Shown here piece after piece: positions 27,056 through 38,845 of a DNA stretch of 64,000 nt. Origin of the DNA: Octadecabacter algicola (GTDB lineage: Bacteria; Pseudomonadota; Alphaproteobacteria; Rhodobacterales; Rhodobacteraceae); contig NZ_JAKGAR010000001.1 in assembly GCF_021532625.1 (NCBI RefSeq), forward strand, positions 620,001 to 684,000. The letters run 5' to 3'. Under the pieces are notes generated by a model that saw only the letters and a list, made by a program, of their open reading frames with translations, was not told the DNA's origin and did not search any database. Position 1 is the first letter of the stretch. Each line of letters opens with the position of its first letter. The translations under genes and the position numbers were made by a program.

Positions 27056-27867
27056 GATTGTTCGGCCGCGCGTTCATCCGCGCGTGCCTTGATGGATGTT
27101 GCCCGTGAGATGAGCGAGGCCGTGATCACCCCAATCGTTACCAGCGCGATCATGATCGTCGAAAGCGCATTGATCTCGGGTGTCACACCAAGACGAACTG
27201 CAGAGAAGATACGGATCGGCAGGGTGGTTGATGACGGGCCTGATGTGAATGACGCGATAACCAGATCGTCCAACGACAGCGTAAAAGCCAAGAGCCAGCC
27301 AGACACGACTGCAGGCATAATTATTGGCAATGTCACACTGCGAAATGCATCAAACGGCGTGCAGCCTAGATCGAGCGCTGCTTCTTCTAAGGATCGATCA
27401 AAGCTCACCAAACGGGACGTCACGACGACACTGACAAAACACATCGCAAAAGTGGTGTGTGCCAAAACGATCGTGACCACACCACGATCCAAACCAATTG
27501 CGATAAAGAACAGTAACAGCGACAGACCTGTGATGACTTCGGGCATCACCAGCGGCGCGTAAATCATACCAGAGAACAGACCCCGTCCACGAAATGGGCC
27601 AGAACGGACCATGATATAAGCGGCCATCGTGCCCAAAATCGTGGCACAGGTGGATGACCAGAATGCCACTTTTATCGTTACCCAAGCGGCATCAAGGAAC
27701 TGTTCGTTCTGCAACAATTCCCCATACCATTTCGTCGAAAAACCCGCCCAAACTGTAACCAGCCGACTTTCATTGAACGAATAGATGATCAGGATCAGCA
27801 TCGGCAGGTAGAGGAACGCAAAACCAAACGTGAGAGCCGTAGCGTTGAACCAAGAGAACTTTCTCAT
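27052..27867 (-). CDS. potI: PotI-like polyamine ABC transporter permease
   Basis: Inner-membrane permease, 271 residues, about six membrane helices, of the PotC/PotI type of spermidine/putrescine importers. The coupling loop reads EEAALDLGCTPFDAFRSVTLP, landmarks EEAALDLG. It is the last gene of a four-gene minus-strand operon (binding protein, ATPase, two permeases). Its start overlaps the stop of the upstream permease by four bases, and its stop overlaps phoB's stop. The symbol follows the E. coli potFGHI order; the true substrate may be another polyamine. Confidence 0.9.
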   Translation of the reverse strand: MRKFSWFNATALTFGFAFLYLPMLILIIYSFNESRLVTVWAGFSTKWYGELLQNEQFLDAAWVTIKVAFWSSTCATILGTMAAYIMVRSGPFRGRGLFSGMIYAPLVMPEVITGLSLLLFFIAIGLDRGVVTIVLAHTTFAMCFVSVVVTSRLVSFDRSLEEAALDLGCTPFDAFRSVTLPIIMPAVVSGWLLAFTLSLDDLVIASFTSGPSSTTLPIRIFSAVRLGVTPEINALSTIMIALVTIGVITASLISRATSIKARADERAAEQS

Positions 27868-29123
27868 TGATCTGCCTCCTGTTGGTTGCGCTGGAACAGA
27901 ACGATGGGGATGATCAGGATCAACAGCAGGATGACGGCCACCGCACTCGCTACTGGCCAGTCGCGGTTGTTAAAGAATTCTTCCCACAGAACTTTACCAA
28001 TCATCACGGTATTGGATCCGCCCAGCAGGGATGGAATAACGAATTCACCCAGAACAGGGATGAAGACGAGGAAACACCCCGCAATGATACCAGGTTTCGA
28101 AAGAGGCGCCGTGACGAGCCAAAAGGCAGACAGCGCCGAGCAGCCCAAGTCTTCTGCGGCTTCGATCAGACTGTCATCCATCTTTTCTAGCGCGGCATAA
28201 ATCGGCAGCACCATGAACGGCAGATAGGTATACACGATGCCGATATAGACGGCGATGTTGGTGTTTAGGATCGTGAGAGGTTCGCCAATGATACCAGCAC
28301 TCATCAGCATCTGATTGAGGTAACCTTCTTTGCTGAGAATGCCGATCCATGCATAAACGCGGATCAGGAACGACGTCCAAAAGGGCAGGATCACCAACAT
28401 CAATAGCGTCGGGCGCCAGTGTTCAGCAGAGCGCGCCATCGCATAGGCAATTGGGTAACCGATCAGCAACGTGAGGAAGGTCGAGATTACCGCAATCTTG
28501 AGCGACGACAGATACGCCGCGAAATACAAGAAATCAGGAATATCAACAAAGCCGGCAAGGGCAGGGAACAAGAAACTGAGCACCGCCACAAGCAACGCCA
28601 CATTGACCACCGCGACAGCAAGCGCCGTCAGCGCACCTGCGGCACTGTCAAAAAGACCCGAGCGTGCATCGCCCATCATGGCGCGTCTGGCGCGTGGATA
28701 AACGACACGAAACATCCCGATCAACGCGACAAGCCCGACGAACGCCGCAAATACCGCGCCCGCACCGATGAACGCGTAGTTTTCCAAATCTAGCCCCGCG
28801 AGCATGGTCCAGAACCCATCCTTTAACGTCGGCGTGTAAGGTGGAATGGCCAGCGCAATATCCGAAAGCGATATTTTCAGCACGATGCCAAACGGCACAA
28901 GGAACAGTAGAAATAGCCAGAAATAGGGTGTCGCGATCAAGGTTTGGCGTCCCATCTCACGACGTAAACGGTGTGGGAGTAAGTAAAGTGCAGCCACCAA
29001 AGAGGCCGCGATCAAAAGAACAACCCACCACGTCAATATGCCCGCGATCCATCCATAGGCCACCGTCACTAGAACAGCGAGAATGATGGTCACGAAGAAA
29101 GATGAGGCCGTGCGCGCTGTCAT
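27864..29123 (-). CDS. potH: PotH-like polyamine ABC transporter permease
   Basis: Partner permease, 419 residues, about 100 longer than E. coli PotH. The extra length comes from two N-terminal membrane helices before the usual first helix (TPYFWLFLLFLVPFGIVLKISL region) and from a hydrophobic insertion near residues 165-200 (ALTALAVAVVNVALLVAVL). The coupling loop is EAAEDLGCSALSAFW. Such longer forms are common in Rhodobacterales. It starts three bases downstream of the ATPase gene and overlaps the next permease by four bases. Confidence 0.9.
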   Translation of the reverse strand: MTARTASSFFVTIILAVLVTVAYGWIAGILTWWVVLLIAASLVAALYLLPHRLRREMGRQTLIATPYFWLFLLFLVPFGIVLKISLSDIALAIPPYTPTLKDGFWTMLAGLDLENYAFIGAGAVFAAFVGLVALIGMFRVVYPRARRAMMGDARSGLFDSAAGALTALAVAVVNVALLVAVLSFLFPALAGFVDIPDFLYFAAYLSSLKIAVISTFLTLLIGYPIAYAMARSAEHWRPTLLMLVILPFWTSFLIRVYAWIGILSKEGYLNQMLMSAGIIGEPLTILNTNIAVYIGIVYTYLPFMVLPIYAALEKMDDSLIEAAEDLGCSALSAFWLVTAPLSKPGIIAGCFLVFIPVLGEFVIPSLLGGSNTVMIGKVLWEEFFNNRDWPVASAVAVILLLILIIPIVLFQRNQQEADQ

Positions 29124-29126
29124 GAT

Positions 29127-30275
29127 CTACTCCGTCAAAACAACACCAGCGGTGTCGGTCCAGCTGAGGTAAACATGGTCTTCCCACGTCAGGTTACGAC
29201 GTGAAATCCGGCGGTTGTTGGTCGCTTGGGCCTTGATGATCAGACCGGGTGCGACTTCAACGTGGTAGGTGGAGATATTGCCCAAATAAGCGATGTCGAG
29301 GATTTTGCCCTCCATCACGTTGGCCGCCTCTGGTCTCTCGTTCGAGATCGCGACTTTTTCTGGTCGTATTGCAAATGTGACAGTGCTGGCCGCTGGCGGA
29401 GGCGTGTCACTTGTAGCATCGATTGGCGTTTCGGTCGGCGACCATTTGATAGACACGTCAGTGGGTTTGGCCCCTTTGGCCTGCACCTCGACGGTGCCTT
29501 CAATCAGGTTCACATCTCCAATAAAATCAGCAACATAAGTGGAATTCGGTGCTTCGTAAATCTGATCAGGTGTTGCGACTTGCGCCAATTTTCCTTCGGT
29601 CATGACCGCAACCCGCGACGCGACGGTCATCGCTTCTTCTTGGTCGTGTGTGACGATCACAAATGTGGTGCCCGTGGTTTCCTGAATGTCCATCAATTCA
29701 AACTGGGTTTCATTGCGCAACTTCTTGTCCAACGCGCCCAAGGGTTCATCCAAAAGAAGAAGCTTAGGGGCCTTCGCCAAAGAACGTGCGAGGGCGACAC
29801 GCTGGCGCTGTCCGCCCGAAATCTGATGCGGTTTGCGTTTTGCAAATTTACCAAGCTGCGTCAGTTTCAGCATCTTTTCGACGCGATCCCCGATCTGGTC
29901 TTTGGGCATATCAGAGCGTTTTAGGCCAAAGGCAATATTGTCCCAAACCGTCAGATGCGGGAACAGCGCATAAGATTGAAACATCATGTTCACGGGGCGC
30001 TCGTTTGGGGGGATGGGGCCAATGTCGACACCATCCAGCAGGATTGTGCCCTCCGTCGGGGTTTCAAATCCGCCCAGCATCCGCATCAGCGTGGTTTTAC
30101 CGCAGCCCGATGGGCCGAGAAGAGCGAAAAATTCTTGGGCGTAGATGTCGAGGGTTAAATCATCGATGGCTGTAAAATCGCCAAAACGTTTTGTGACATT
30201 TTTAAACTGGATCAACGGCTTGGCGTCTGGTTCGTCCCATGGGGCGAAAACTGTATCAGGTCTTGGCTGCGCCAT
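29127..30275 (-). CDS. potG: PotG-like polyamine ABC transporter ATPase
   Basis: ATPase of the polyamine importer, 382 residues. Walker A is GPSGCGKTT near residue 54, the signature ISGGQRQRVALARSLA, Walker B LLLDEPLGALDKKL, the switch histidine in VIVTHDQEEAM. A C-terminal TOBE-type regulatory region (about 255-380: VTFAIRPEKVAI onward) follows. The gene lies three bases ahead of potH and 65 bases after the binding-protein gene, with a strong stem-loop in that gap. Confidence 0.92.
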   Translation of the reverse strand: MAQPRPDTVFAPWDEPDAKPLIQFKNVTKRFGDFTAIDDLTLDIYAQEFFALLGPSGCGKTTLMRMLGGFETPTEGTILLDGVDIGPIPPNERPVNMMFQSYALFPHLTVWDNIAFGLKRSDMPKDQIGDRVEKMLKLTQLGKFAKRKPHQISGGQRQRVALARSLAKAPKLLLLDEPLGALDKKLRNETQFELMDIQETTGTTFVIVTHDQEEAMTVASRVAVMTEGKLAQVATPDQIYEAPNSTYVADFIGDVNLIEGTVEVQAKGAKPTDVSIKWSPTETPIDATSDTPPPAASTVTFAIRPEKVAISNERPEAANVMEGKILDIAYLGNISTYHVEVAPGLIIKAQATNNRRISRRNLTWEDHVYLSWTDTAGVVLTE

Positions 30276-30299
30276 TCAAACGTTCCCTTGCTGGCAATC

Positions 30300-30321
30300 C
30301 CCCGCGCAGGTTGGCGCGGGG
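30300..30321 (-). promoter_or_regulatory. 8-bp GC stem-loop between potF and potG
   Basis: CCCCGCGC (30300-30307) pairs with GCGCGGGG (30314-30321) around a 6-base loop. No T run follows on the minus strand. It probably protects the potF message from 3' decay and lowers read-through to the permease and ATPase genes. Confidence 0.65.
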
Positions 30322-30340
30322 AACAATCTTATGACGGTGC

Positions 30341-31429
30341 TTACTGGCCAGACTTAATCGTCGTCCAAAGACGGGTCACAACTCGCTGGACACGCGCATC
30401 ATATGGCGTGGTCGTGAAGAGATTTTCCAGCGTCGCGGCATCAGGGTAAACAGCCGGATAATCGAGGATCTCTTGATCGATGAATTCCTGCGCAGCTTCG
30501 TTGCCGCTTGCGTACCAAACATAGTTGGTAGCTGCAGCCGAGTTCTCGGCGTCTAGCATGAAGTTGATAAACGCGTGGGCGGCGTCTGGGTTTGGCGCAT
30601 CGGCAGGAATAGCCATCTGGTCAAACCACATCTGTGCGCCTTGGCTCGGGATAGCATAATCGATCTCATGGCCGTTCTCGGCTTCTGCGGCACGCAGCTG
30701 CGCGAGGAAGACGTCGCCAGACCAGCCTACTGCAACGCAGATGTCACCGTTGGCCAGCGCGTTGATGTATTCCGAGCTGTGGAATTTCTGGATATAGGGG
30801 CGAACCGCTGCGAAGACGTCTTCGGCTTTCGCGATCACGTCTGGATCGTGGCTGTCAGGGTCTTCGCCGATGTAGTTCAACGCCGCCGGAATCATTTCGG
30901 TCGGAGCATCAAGGAAATATACGCCGCATTCAGCCAACTTTTCCATGTTCGCCGGATCAAAAACGAGGTCCCAGCTGTCAAACGGTGCATCTTCACCCAG
31001 AATCTCGGTCACTTGACCGATGTTGAACCCGATCCCGGTCGTGCCCCACATATAGTTTACAGAGTAGGCCCCATCAGGATCATACTGGTCGGTACGTTCT
31101 TGAACCGCACCCCAAAGGTTTCCGTGGTTCGGCAATTGGTCCAAATCAAGCGGCTGAAATGCGCCAGCAGAGATTTGGCGTTGCAGGAATGTGGCCGAAG
31201 GCACGACGACGTCATAGCCGGAACTGCCGGACAGCATCTTGGTTTCCAAAAGCTCGTTGGAATCAAACACGTCGTAAATCAGGTCAATGCCGGTTTCTTC
31301 TTCAAACTGCGTCAGCAGCTCTTCGTCGATGTAATCGGACCAGTTATAAACGCGTACTTCTTCGGCCATCGCGCTTCCTGCCACGAGGGCAAGCGTCGCA
31401 ATTCCGGACATAAGTTGGATGTTTTTCAT
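30341..31429 (-). CDS. potF: PotF-like polyamine-binding periplasmic protein
   Basis: Receptor of the importer, 362 residues. A signal peptide covers residues 1-22 (cleavage after GSAMA). The mature N-terminus EEVRVYNWSDYIDEELLTQFEEETGI (landmark VYNWSDYI) is the PotD/PotF signature; the tryptophan and following Asp/Tyr residues line the polyamine site. The order binding protein, ATPase, permease, permease equals E. coli potFGHI. It is divergent from the aminotransferase gene over a 191-base gap, suggesting uptake and breakdown of the same amine. Confidence 0.92.
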   Translation of the reverse strand: MKNIQLMSGIATLALVAGSAMAEEVRVYNWSDYIDEELLTQFEEETGIDLIYDVFDSNELLETKMLSGSSGYDVVVPSATFLQRQISAGAFQPLDLDQLPNHGNLWGAVQERTDQYDPDGAYSVNYMWGTTGIGFNIGQVTEILGEDAPFDSWDLVFDPANMEKLAECGVYFLDAPTEMIPAALNYIGEDPDSHDPDVIAKAEDVFAAVRPYIQKFHSSEYINALANGDICVAVGWSGDVFLAQLRAAEAENGHEIDYAIPSQGAQMWFDQMAIPADAPNPDAAHAFINFMLDAENSAAATNYVWYASGNEAAQEFIDQEILDYPAVYPDAATLENLFTTTPYDARVQRVVTRLWTTIKSGQ

Positions 31430-31620
31430 GAGTTTTCCCTGTCGTTTGAGTGGCGGGTTTTCCCGTCGCTGACAGAGACTATGAATATCGTTGTCAGGAT
31501 TGGCAATATGGACCGAGATTCAAAACCTTTATAAAACGCTCAACCGATTGACTTGGACATAGTTGAGCATAGTCTGGCGGCAAATGGCGACCATGCCGCT
31601 CAAATTTCAGGACATTCGCA

Positions 31621-33018
31621 ATGAACGTGATCTCAAACCACATGCCCACGGCCGATCTACAAACACTTGATGCAGCCCATCACATGCATCCCTTTTCGGA
31701 TGGCGCTGATTTGGCCCGCGTCGGGGCGCGGGTGATCACTGGCGCAAATGGCGTGACGCTTACGGACAGTGAAGGCCACAAGATCCTTGATGCGATGGCG
31801 GGGCTCTGGTGCGTTAATATCGGCTACGGACGAGACGAACTGGCAGATGCTGCCGCGCGCCAAATGAAAGAACTGCCATATTACAACACGTTCTTTCAAA
31901 CGACTCATGTTCCCGTCATCGCACTGTCCGCAAAGTTAGCCGAACTTGCACCGCGCGATTTGAACCACGTCTTCTATGCAGGTTCGGGATCTGAGGCCAA
32001 CGACACAAACATCCGCCTTGTGCGCCACTACTGGATGGCTAAGGGCCAACCAGATCGCAACATCATCATCAGCCGCAAGAATGCCTATCACGGATCGACA
32101 TTAGGCGGTGGCAGCCTCGGCGGCATGTCGGGCATGCAAAACCAAGGCGTGCCAGTAATCCCTGGCATCCATCACATCGACCAGCCAGACTGGTGGTCTG
32201 AGGGCGGCGACAAGACACCAGAAGAATTCGGTCTTGAACGCGCGCGTCAGTTGGAAGCCGCGATCAAGGAACTTGGCGCGGACCGCGTTGCCGCGTTTAT
32301 CGCTGAACCGGTGCAAGGGGCAGGGGGCGTTATCGTTCCGCCCAGCACCTATTGGCCTGAAATCCAACGCATCTGCGACGAATACGGCATCCTACTGATC
32401 GCGGATGAGGTGATCTGTGGGTTCGGGCGTACAGGCCATTGGTTTGGCAGCGAATACTACGGCATCCGCCCGCACATCATGACCATCGCCAAAGGTTTGT
32501 CATCGGGGTATGCGCCGATTGGTGGATCCATGGTTTGTGACGAGGTGGCCCATACCATCAACGAAGCGGGCGATTTTAATCACGGCTATACCTACTCCGG
32601 CCATCCTGTGTCCTGTGCCGTAGCATTGGAAAACCTGCGGATCTTGCAGGAAGAAAAAATCGTTGAGACTGTCGCGAATGAGACAGGCCCATACCTGAAG
32701 GAAAAATGGGAGTCGCTGACGGATCATCCGATGGTCGGTGAGGCAAACATTGTCGGTATGATGGGATCAATCGCATTGACGCCCCACAAGGAAAGCCGCG
32801 CGAAGTTTGCTGCTGATACGGGTACTGTCGGGTTGGCGTGTCGCACACGTTGCTTTGCAAACGGGCTGGTGATGCGCCACGTTGGGGACCGGATGATTAT
32901 CTCGCCACCTTTGGTAATCTCAAAGGCCGAGATCGACACCTTGATTGAACGTGCACGCCTGTCGCTGGATGAAACGTATGAACAAATCAAAACGGATGGG
33001 TTGTTTGTTGCAGGTTGA
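31621..33018 (+). CDS. Class III aminotransferase, probable putrescine/polyamine aminotransferase
   Basis: PLP-dependent fold-type I, class III enzyme, 465 residues. It shows FYAGSGSEANDTNIRLVRHYW, of which GSGSEANDT binds the PLP phosphate, the AFIAEPVQGAGGVIVPP block, the cofactor aspartate in LLIADEVICGFGRTG and the catalytic lysine in MTIAKGLSSGYAPIGG. The combination is that of the SpuC/putrescine-pyruvate type. Placement divergent from a pot importer supports a role in polyamine catabolism; taurine or beta-alanine aminotransferase activity is the main alternative. It ends nine bases from the convergent oxyR stop. Confidence 0.85.
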   Translation: MNVISNHMPTADLQTLDAAHHMHPFSDGADLARVGARVITGANGVTLTDSEGHKILDAMAGLWCVNIGYGRDELADAAARQMKELPYYNTFFQTTHVPVIALSAKLAELAPRDLNHVFYAGSGSEANDTNIRLVRHYWMAKGQPDRNIIISRKNAYHGSTLGGGSLGGMSGMQNQGVPVIPGIHHIDQPDWWSEGGDKTPEEFGLERARQLEAAIKELGADRVAAFIAEPVQGAGGVIVPPSTYWPEIQRICDEYGILLIADEVICGFGRTGHWFGSEYYGIRPHIMTIAKGLSSGYAPIGGSMVCDEVAHTINEAGDFNHGYTYSGHPVSCAVALENLRILQEEKIVETVANETGPYLKEKWESLTDHPMVGEANIVGMMGSIALTPHKESRAKFAADTGTVGLACRTRCFANGLVMRHVGDRMIISPPLVISKAEIDTLIERARLSLDETYEQIKTDGLFVAG

Positions 33019-33027
33019 TCGCAGGTC

Positions 33028-33924
33028 TTAGCGCACGGTTTTGCTGGCTTGCTCCAGAATGCTGACGATTTCCCGGTACTGCTCCGCCAATGGGGAGGTC
33101 TTGCGCCAAACCATACCGATGGTCCGCTTGGGTTGGGCTCCCTTAAAACTGGCGACAGCGACGTTTGCGGATTGCGTTTCTACGCCAATGGCCATGCGTG
33201 GGATCAGGGTGACGCCGATCCCTGCGCCAACCAGTTGCACGAGGGTCGACAGGGATGATCCATCCATGCTTTCGCGCGGCAGTGAAGACCGAAGCGAACA
33301 GAACGCCAAGGCCTGATCTCGAAAGCAGTGACCTTCTTCCAATAATAACAGCTGCATCTTTGCAAGGTCTGCAGCATTAGGGACCGGAGCATCGCTATCG
33401 GCCACAGGTCGTACCAACACGAAATCCTCTTCGAAGATTGTGACTTCTTCTAATGTCGGCTCAGAAACCGGTAAGGCAACGATCGCCGCATCCAAGCGAC
33501 CGTGCGTCAGTTCTTCGATCAGTGTCTGTGTTTGAGTTTCCCGCACATGCACATCCAAAGTGGGATAGGTGTGTGTCAGGTGGCCCAGAAAAGACGGCAG
33601 CAGATAGGGGGCGATGGTCGGAATCACCCCTATGCGCAAACGACCGGTCAATGTGTTTTGGGATTGCCGCGCGAGGTCTTCAACCTCATCGACGGAACGC
33701 AAAATATCCCGAACACGCGGCGCCAGATCTTCGCCAAAAGCGGTCAAACGCACTTGACGTGCAGACCGTTCAAACAGCTGCGATCCAAGGCTGTCTTCCA
33801 ACTCTTTGATCTGCATGGACAATGCAGGTTGCGAAATACCGCTGACATCTGCGGCCCGCCCAAAGTGACCATGCACGGCGAGCGCATCAAAGTAGCGAAA
33901 CTGTTTTAGGGTCAGATTAACCAT
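33028..33924 (-). CDS. oxyR: OxyR peroxide-sensing LysR-type regulator
   Basis: A 298-residue LysR-family regulator. The winged helix is at residues 1-60 (FGRAADVSGISQPALSMQIKELE, landmark SQPALSMQI). Two cysteines, Cys200 and Cys209 in GHCFRDQALAFC, stand where E. coli OxyR has the peroxide-reactive pair Cys199/Cys208, so disulfide-based sensing of hydrogen peroxide is likely. It is divergent from katG, its expected target, with 96 bases between the start codons. Confidence 0.93.
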   Translation of the reverse strand: MVNLTLKQFRYFDALAVHGHFGRAADVSGISQPALSMQIKELEDSLGSQLFERSARQVRLTAFGEDLAPRVRDILRSVDEVEDLARQSQNTLTGRLRIGVIPTIAPYLLPSFLGHLTHTYPTLDVHVRETQTQTLIEELTHGRLDAAIVALPVSEPTLEEVTIFEEDFVLVRPVADSDAPVPNAADLAKMQLLLLEEGHCFRDQALAFCSLRSSLPRESMDGSSLSTLVQLVGAGIGVTLIPRMAIGVETQSANVAVASFKGAQPKRTIGMVWRKTSPLAEQYREIVSILEQASKTVR

Positions 33925-33937
33925 AAGATATACTTAT
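33923..33937. promoter_or_regulatory. Candidate OxyR operator at the oxyR start
   Basis: ATAAG-ATATA-CTTAT is a symmetric 15-bp element with the T-N11-A layout of LysR-type sites. It spans the oxyR initiation codon, which would allow autorepression, and lies 84 bases before the katG start. Confidence 0.5.
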
Positions 33938-33963
33938 CGTTACAATCAGAAAATACAACTTAA

Positions 33964-36219
<2,256 letters not shown>

Positions 36220-36240
36220 ACCCATAATACAGTCCAAATG

Positions 36241-36274
36241 AACGGCGCCCCAAGCTTTGGGGCGCCGTTTTTCC
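36241..36274 (+). terminator. Intrinsic terminator of katG
   Basis: AACGGCGCCCC (36241-36251) pairs with GGGGCGCCGTT (36259-36269), followed by TTTTCCTTTT. Confidence 0.9.
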
Positions 36275-36406
36275 TTTTGACGCAGGGATCAAGCAGCAAA
36301 ATCAATTTTGAGATGGATTAGCGGGCCTAAGATTGTTAGCAGTTTAAGACTGATACGCGGGCACAAGACCTGCGGCAGGCAAAATCCTTTGTGGGAGAGG
36401 GTACGA

Positions 36407-37183
36407 ATGGCGAACGATATTGTCCTCAGCGTTGCTGGGCTGGCCAAAAGTTTTGGCGGGCTGCATGCTGTTCGAGGCGTTGATTTTGAGGTTGAGCGCG
36501 GCGCGATCGTCGGACTGATCGGACCCAACGGCGCAGGCAAAACCACCACATTCAATATGATCGCAGGTGAACTGCCGCCCACAAGCGGTAAGATTACATT
36601 GCTCGGCGAAGACATCACCGGCCAGCGAACGGATGTGTTGTATCACAAAGGACTGATGCGCACGTTCCAACTGTCCCATGAATATGCACGCATGACGGCG
36701 CTTGAAAACCTTGCCGTGGCAGCGCCGGATCAAACGGGCGAAAGCATTTGGTCCACGTGGTTTACGGGCGGCAAAGTACGTAACCGAGAGGCAGAAGTCA
36801 TTGAGCTTGCCCGCGAGACGTTGGAATTTCTTGGTTTGACCCATGTGGGCCACGAACTGGCGGGCAATTTGTCAGGTGGCCAGAAAAAGCTGCTCGAAAT
36901 TGGTCGCACTATGATGAACGACTCTAAGGTCGTCTTGCTGGACGAACCCGGCGCGGGTGTTAACCCGACTTTGATGCGCAAAGTCGCTGAAATGATTGAA
37001 CAATTGAACGAAGAACGCGGTTACACGTTCTGCATAATCGAGCACGACATGGATATGATTGCACGGTTGTGCGGCAAGGTTGTCGTTCTCGCCGAAGGCC
37101 AAGTTCTGATGGAAGGCACGATGGATGAAGTCCGCAATGACGAACGGGTTATCGACGCCTATTTCGGGGGAGAAGTGGTATGA
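36407..37183 (+). CDS. livG: LivG-like branched-chain amino-acid ABC transporter ATPase
   Basis: First of two ATPases of a branched-chain amino-acid type importer, 258 residues. Walker A is GPNGAGKTT near residue 42, the signature NLSGGQKKLLEIGRTMM, Walker B VVLLDEPGAGVNP, the switch histidine CIIEHDMDMI. The LivG-type C-terminus ends DERVIDAYFGGEVV. ATG 36407 follows GGAGAGG; the longer frame reaches back to the katG terminator. It overlaps the next ATPase gene by four bases (ATGA). The amide/urea-type importers share this layout, so substrate is inferred only. Confidence 0.9.
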   Translation: MANDIVLSVAGLAKSFGGLHAVRGVDFEVERGAIVGLIGPNGAGKTTTFNMIAGELPPTSGKITLLGEDITGQRTDVLYHKGLMRTFQLSHEYARMTALENLAVAAPDQTGESIWSTWFTGGKVRNREAEVIELARETLEFLGLTHVGHELAGNLSGGQKKLLEIGRTMMNDSKVVLLDEPGAGVNPTLMRKVAEMIEQLNEERGYTFCIIEHDMDMIARLCGKVVVLAEGQVLMEGTMDEVRNDERVIDAYFGGEVV

Positions 37184-37896
37184 CGCAACCTGTGCTGTCA
37201 CTGAATAATCTGAAGGCTGGTTATGGCCAGACCGAGATCCTTCATGACCTGTCCATTTATGTGAACCCGAACGAAATCGTCGCGATCATCGGGCCAAACG
37301 GGGCTGGGAAGTCCACTGCGATGAAGTCTGTCCTTGGCCTATTGAATATCCGCGAGGGTTCCGTGGTCCTAAACGGCGAAGACATTACCGACACGCCCGC
37401 GCAAAAGGTAATCGAAAAGGGCATTTCCTATGTGCCGCAAACAAACAATGTGTTTGTGAACCTGAGCGTACAGGAAAACCTCGAAATGGGTGCTTGGACA
37501 CGTCCGAACGGCGTTGAGGCACGTATTGCCGAAATGTATGAGCTGTTTCCCGACCTCGCCGAAAAACGCAATCAGGCAGCGGGAAGCCTTTCAGGCGGTC
37601 AACGTCAGATGGTTGCGATGGCGAAAGCGCTGATGGTGGATGCGAAAATCCTGTTGCTGGACGAACCAACCGCAGGACTGTCACCCAAGTATCGCGGCGA
37701 GATTTTCAGCACCATCCAAAAGATTAAAAACACAGGCGTTCCTATTCTAATTGTTGAACAAAATGCCAAACAGGCGCTCGGCGTATCGGATCGAGGCTAT
37801 GTTCTGGTAGACGGTGCAAACCGCCATACCGGCACCGGCGAAGAGCTGGCAAACGATCCAGAAATTGCGCGTATGTTCTTGGGCGGGGGGCACTGA
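37180..37896 (+). CDS. livF: LivF-like branched-chain amino-acid ABC transporter ATPase
   Basis: Second ATPase, 238 residues. Walker A GPNGAGKST near residue 39, the LivF-type Q loop YVPQTNNVFVNLSVQENLEMG (landmark YVPQTNNVF), signature LSGGQRQMVAMAKALM, Walker B ILLLDEPTAGLSP and the switch histidine replaced in context by LIVEQNAKQAL, which is typical for LivF. It is coupled to livG by a four-base overlap and precedes the first permease gene by one base. Confidence 0.9.
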   Translation: MTQPVLSLNNLKAGYGQTEILHDLSIYVNPNEIVAIIGPNGAGKSTAMKSVLGLLNIREGSVVLNGEDITDTPAQKVIEKGISYVPQTNNVFVNLSVQENLEMGAWTRPNGVEARIAEMYELFPDLAEKRNQAAGSLSGGQRQMVAMAKALMVDAKILLLDEPTAGLSPKYRGEIFSTIQKIKNTGVPILIVEQNAKQALGVSDRGYVLVDGANRHTGTGEELANDPEIARMFLGGGH

Positions 37897-37897
37897 T

Positions 37898-38845
37898 ATG
37901 TGGGATGCTTTCGGATTTGAATTCGTCAACTTTTATCTGATCCCCGGATTGGTCCTAGGCTGCATCTATGCGCTTGGTGCGATCGGGATTACGCTGACAT
38001 TCGGCATTCTGCGGTTTGCCAACTTCGCCCACGGCGAGATCATGATGTCGGGCGCGTATCTGACTTATACAGTTATGGCGATCGTAGCAGGGGCAGGGTT
38101 GTCGTTGCACCCTCTGGTCGCGATGGTGCCTGCCGCGTTTATGGTGATCTTGCTGTTTCTCGGCACAGACCGCTATTTTTACAAACCATTCCGCAAAGAA
38201 GACACCATCAAGGTTGTGATGGCGTCCTTTGGTATGATGTTGATCATCCGCTCTGCGGTTCAGGTCATTTGGGGGCCAAACCAGATCGCCTTTGTGCCTG
38301 GTATCGCGAAACCAAACGCGTGGCTGCAAAGTTTCACCGGTGATCTTGGTGCCATGATCATCATGCCTAACAAGCACCTGTTTATCTTTGCGGGTACAGT
38401 CATCATCGTGATTGCACTTGGATATCTGTTGAACCGCACGCGCATCGGTAAGGCTATGCGCGCGGTGTCAGACAGCCCTGATCTGGCCCATGTGACTGGC
38501 ATCAACGTCGACAAGGTCATTAACGCCACATGGATCGTCGGCGGCATCTGCGCCACGGCCGCAGGGGTGTTCTTGGTGATGGATACACAGACTTTGGAAA
38601 CCACGATGGGGTTCCGAATGTTGCTGCCGATGTTCGCCGCCGCCATCCTTGGCGGGATCGGCAAACCCTATGGGGCGGTCTTTGGTGGCTTGGTCATTGG
38701 ACTGGCGGAAGAGCTGTCAGCCTATCCATGGATCGGCGACGCGCCACTGTTGTCACCGGGTTATAAAACAGGCGTGGCCTTTGCGATTATGGTCATCATG
38801 TTGATCGTTCGCCCACAAGGTCTGTTCAAGGGGAGGTCGTTCTGA
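37898..38845 (+). CDS. livH: LivH-like branched-chain amino-acid permease
   Basis: Inner-membrane permease, 315 residues with about eight helices. The N-terminal signature LVLGCIYALGAIGITLTFGILRFANFAHGEIMM, landmarks GAIGITLTFGI and NFAHGE, identifies LivH. The coupling region MRAVSDSPDLAHVTGINVDKV is present. ATG 37898 follows GGGCGGGGGG; the frame is open back into livF but earlier starts have no support. The stop shares one base with the next start. Confidence 0.91.
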   Translation: MWDAFGFEFVNFYLIPGLVLGCIYALGAIGITLTFGILRFANFAHGEIMMSGAYLTYTVMAIVAGAGLSLHPLVAMVPAAFMVILLFLGTDRYFYKPFRKEDTIKVVMASFGMMLIIRSAVQVIWGPNQIAFVPGIAKPNAWLQSFTGDLGAMIIMPNKHLFIFAGTVIIVIALGYLLNRTRIGKAMRAVSDSPDLAHVTGINVDKVINATWIVGGICATAAGVFLVMDTQTLETTMGFRMLLPMFAAAILGGIGKPYGAVFGGLVIGLAEELSAYPWIGDAPLLSPGYKTGVAFAIMVIMLIVRPQGLFKGRSF

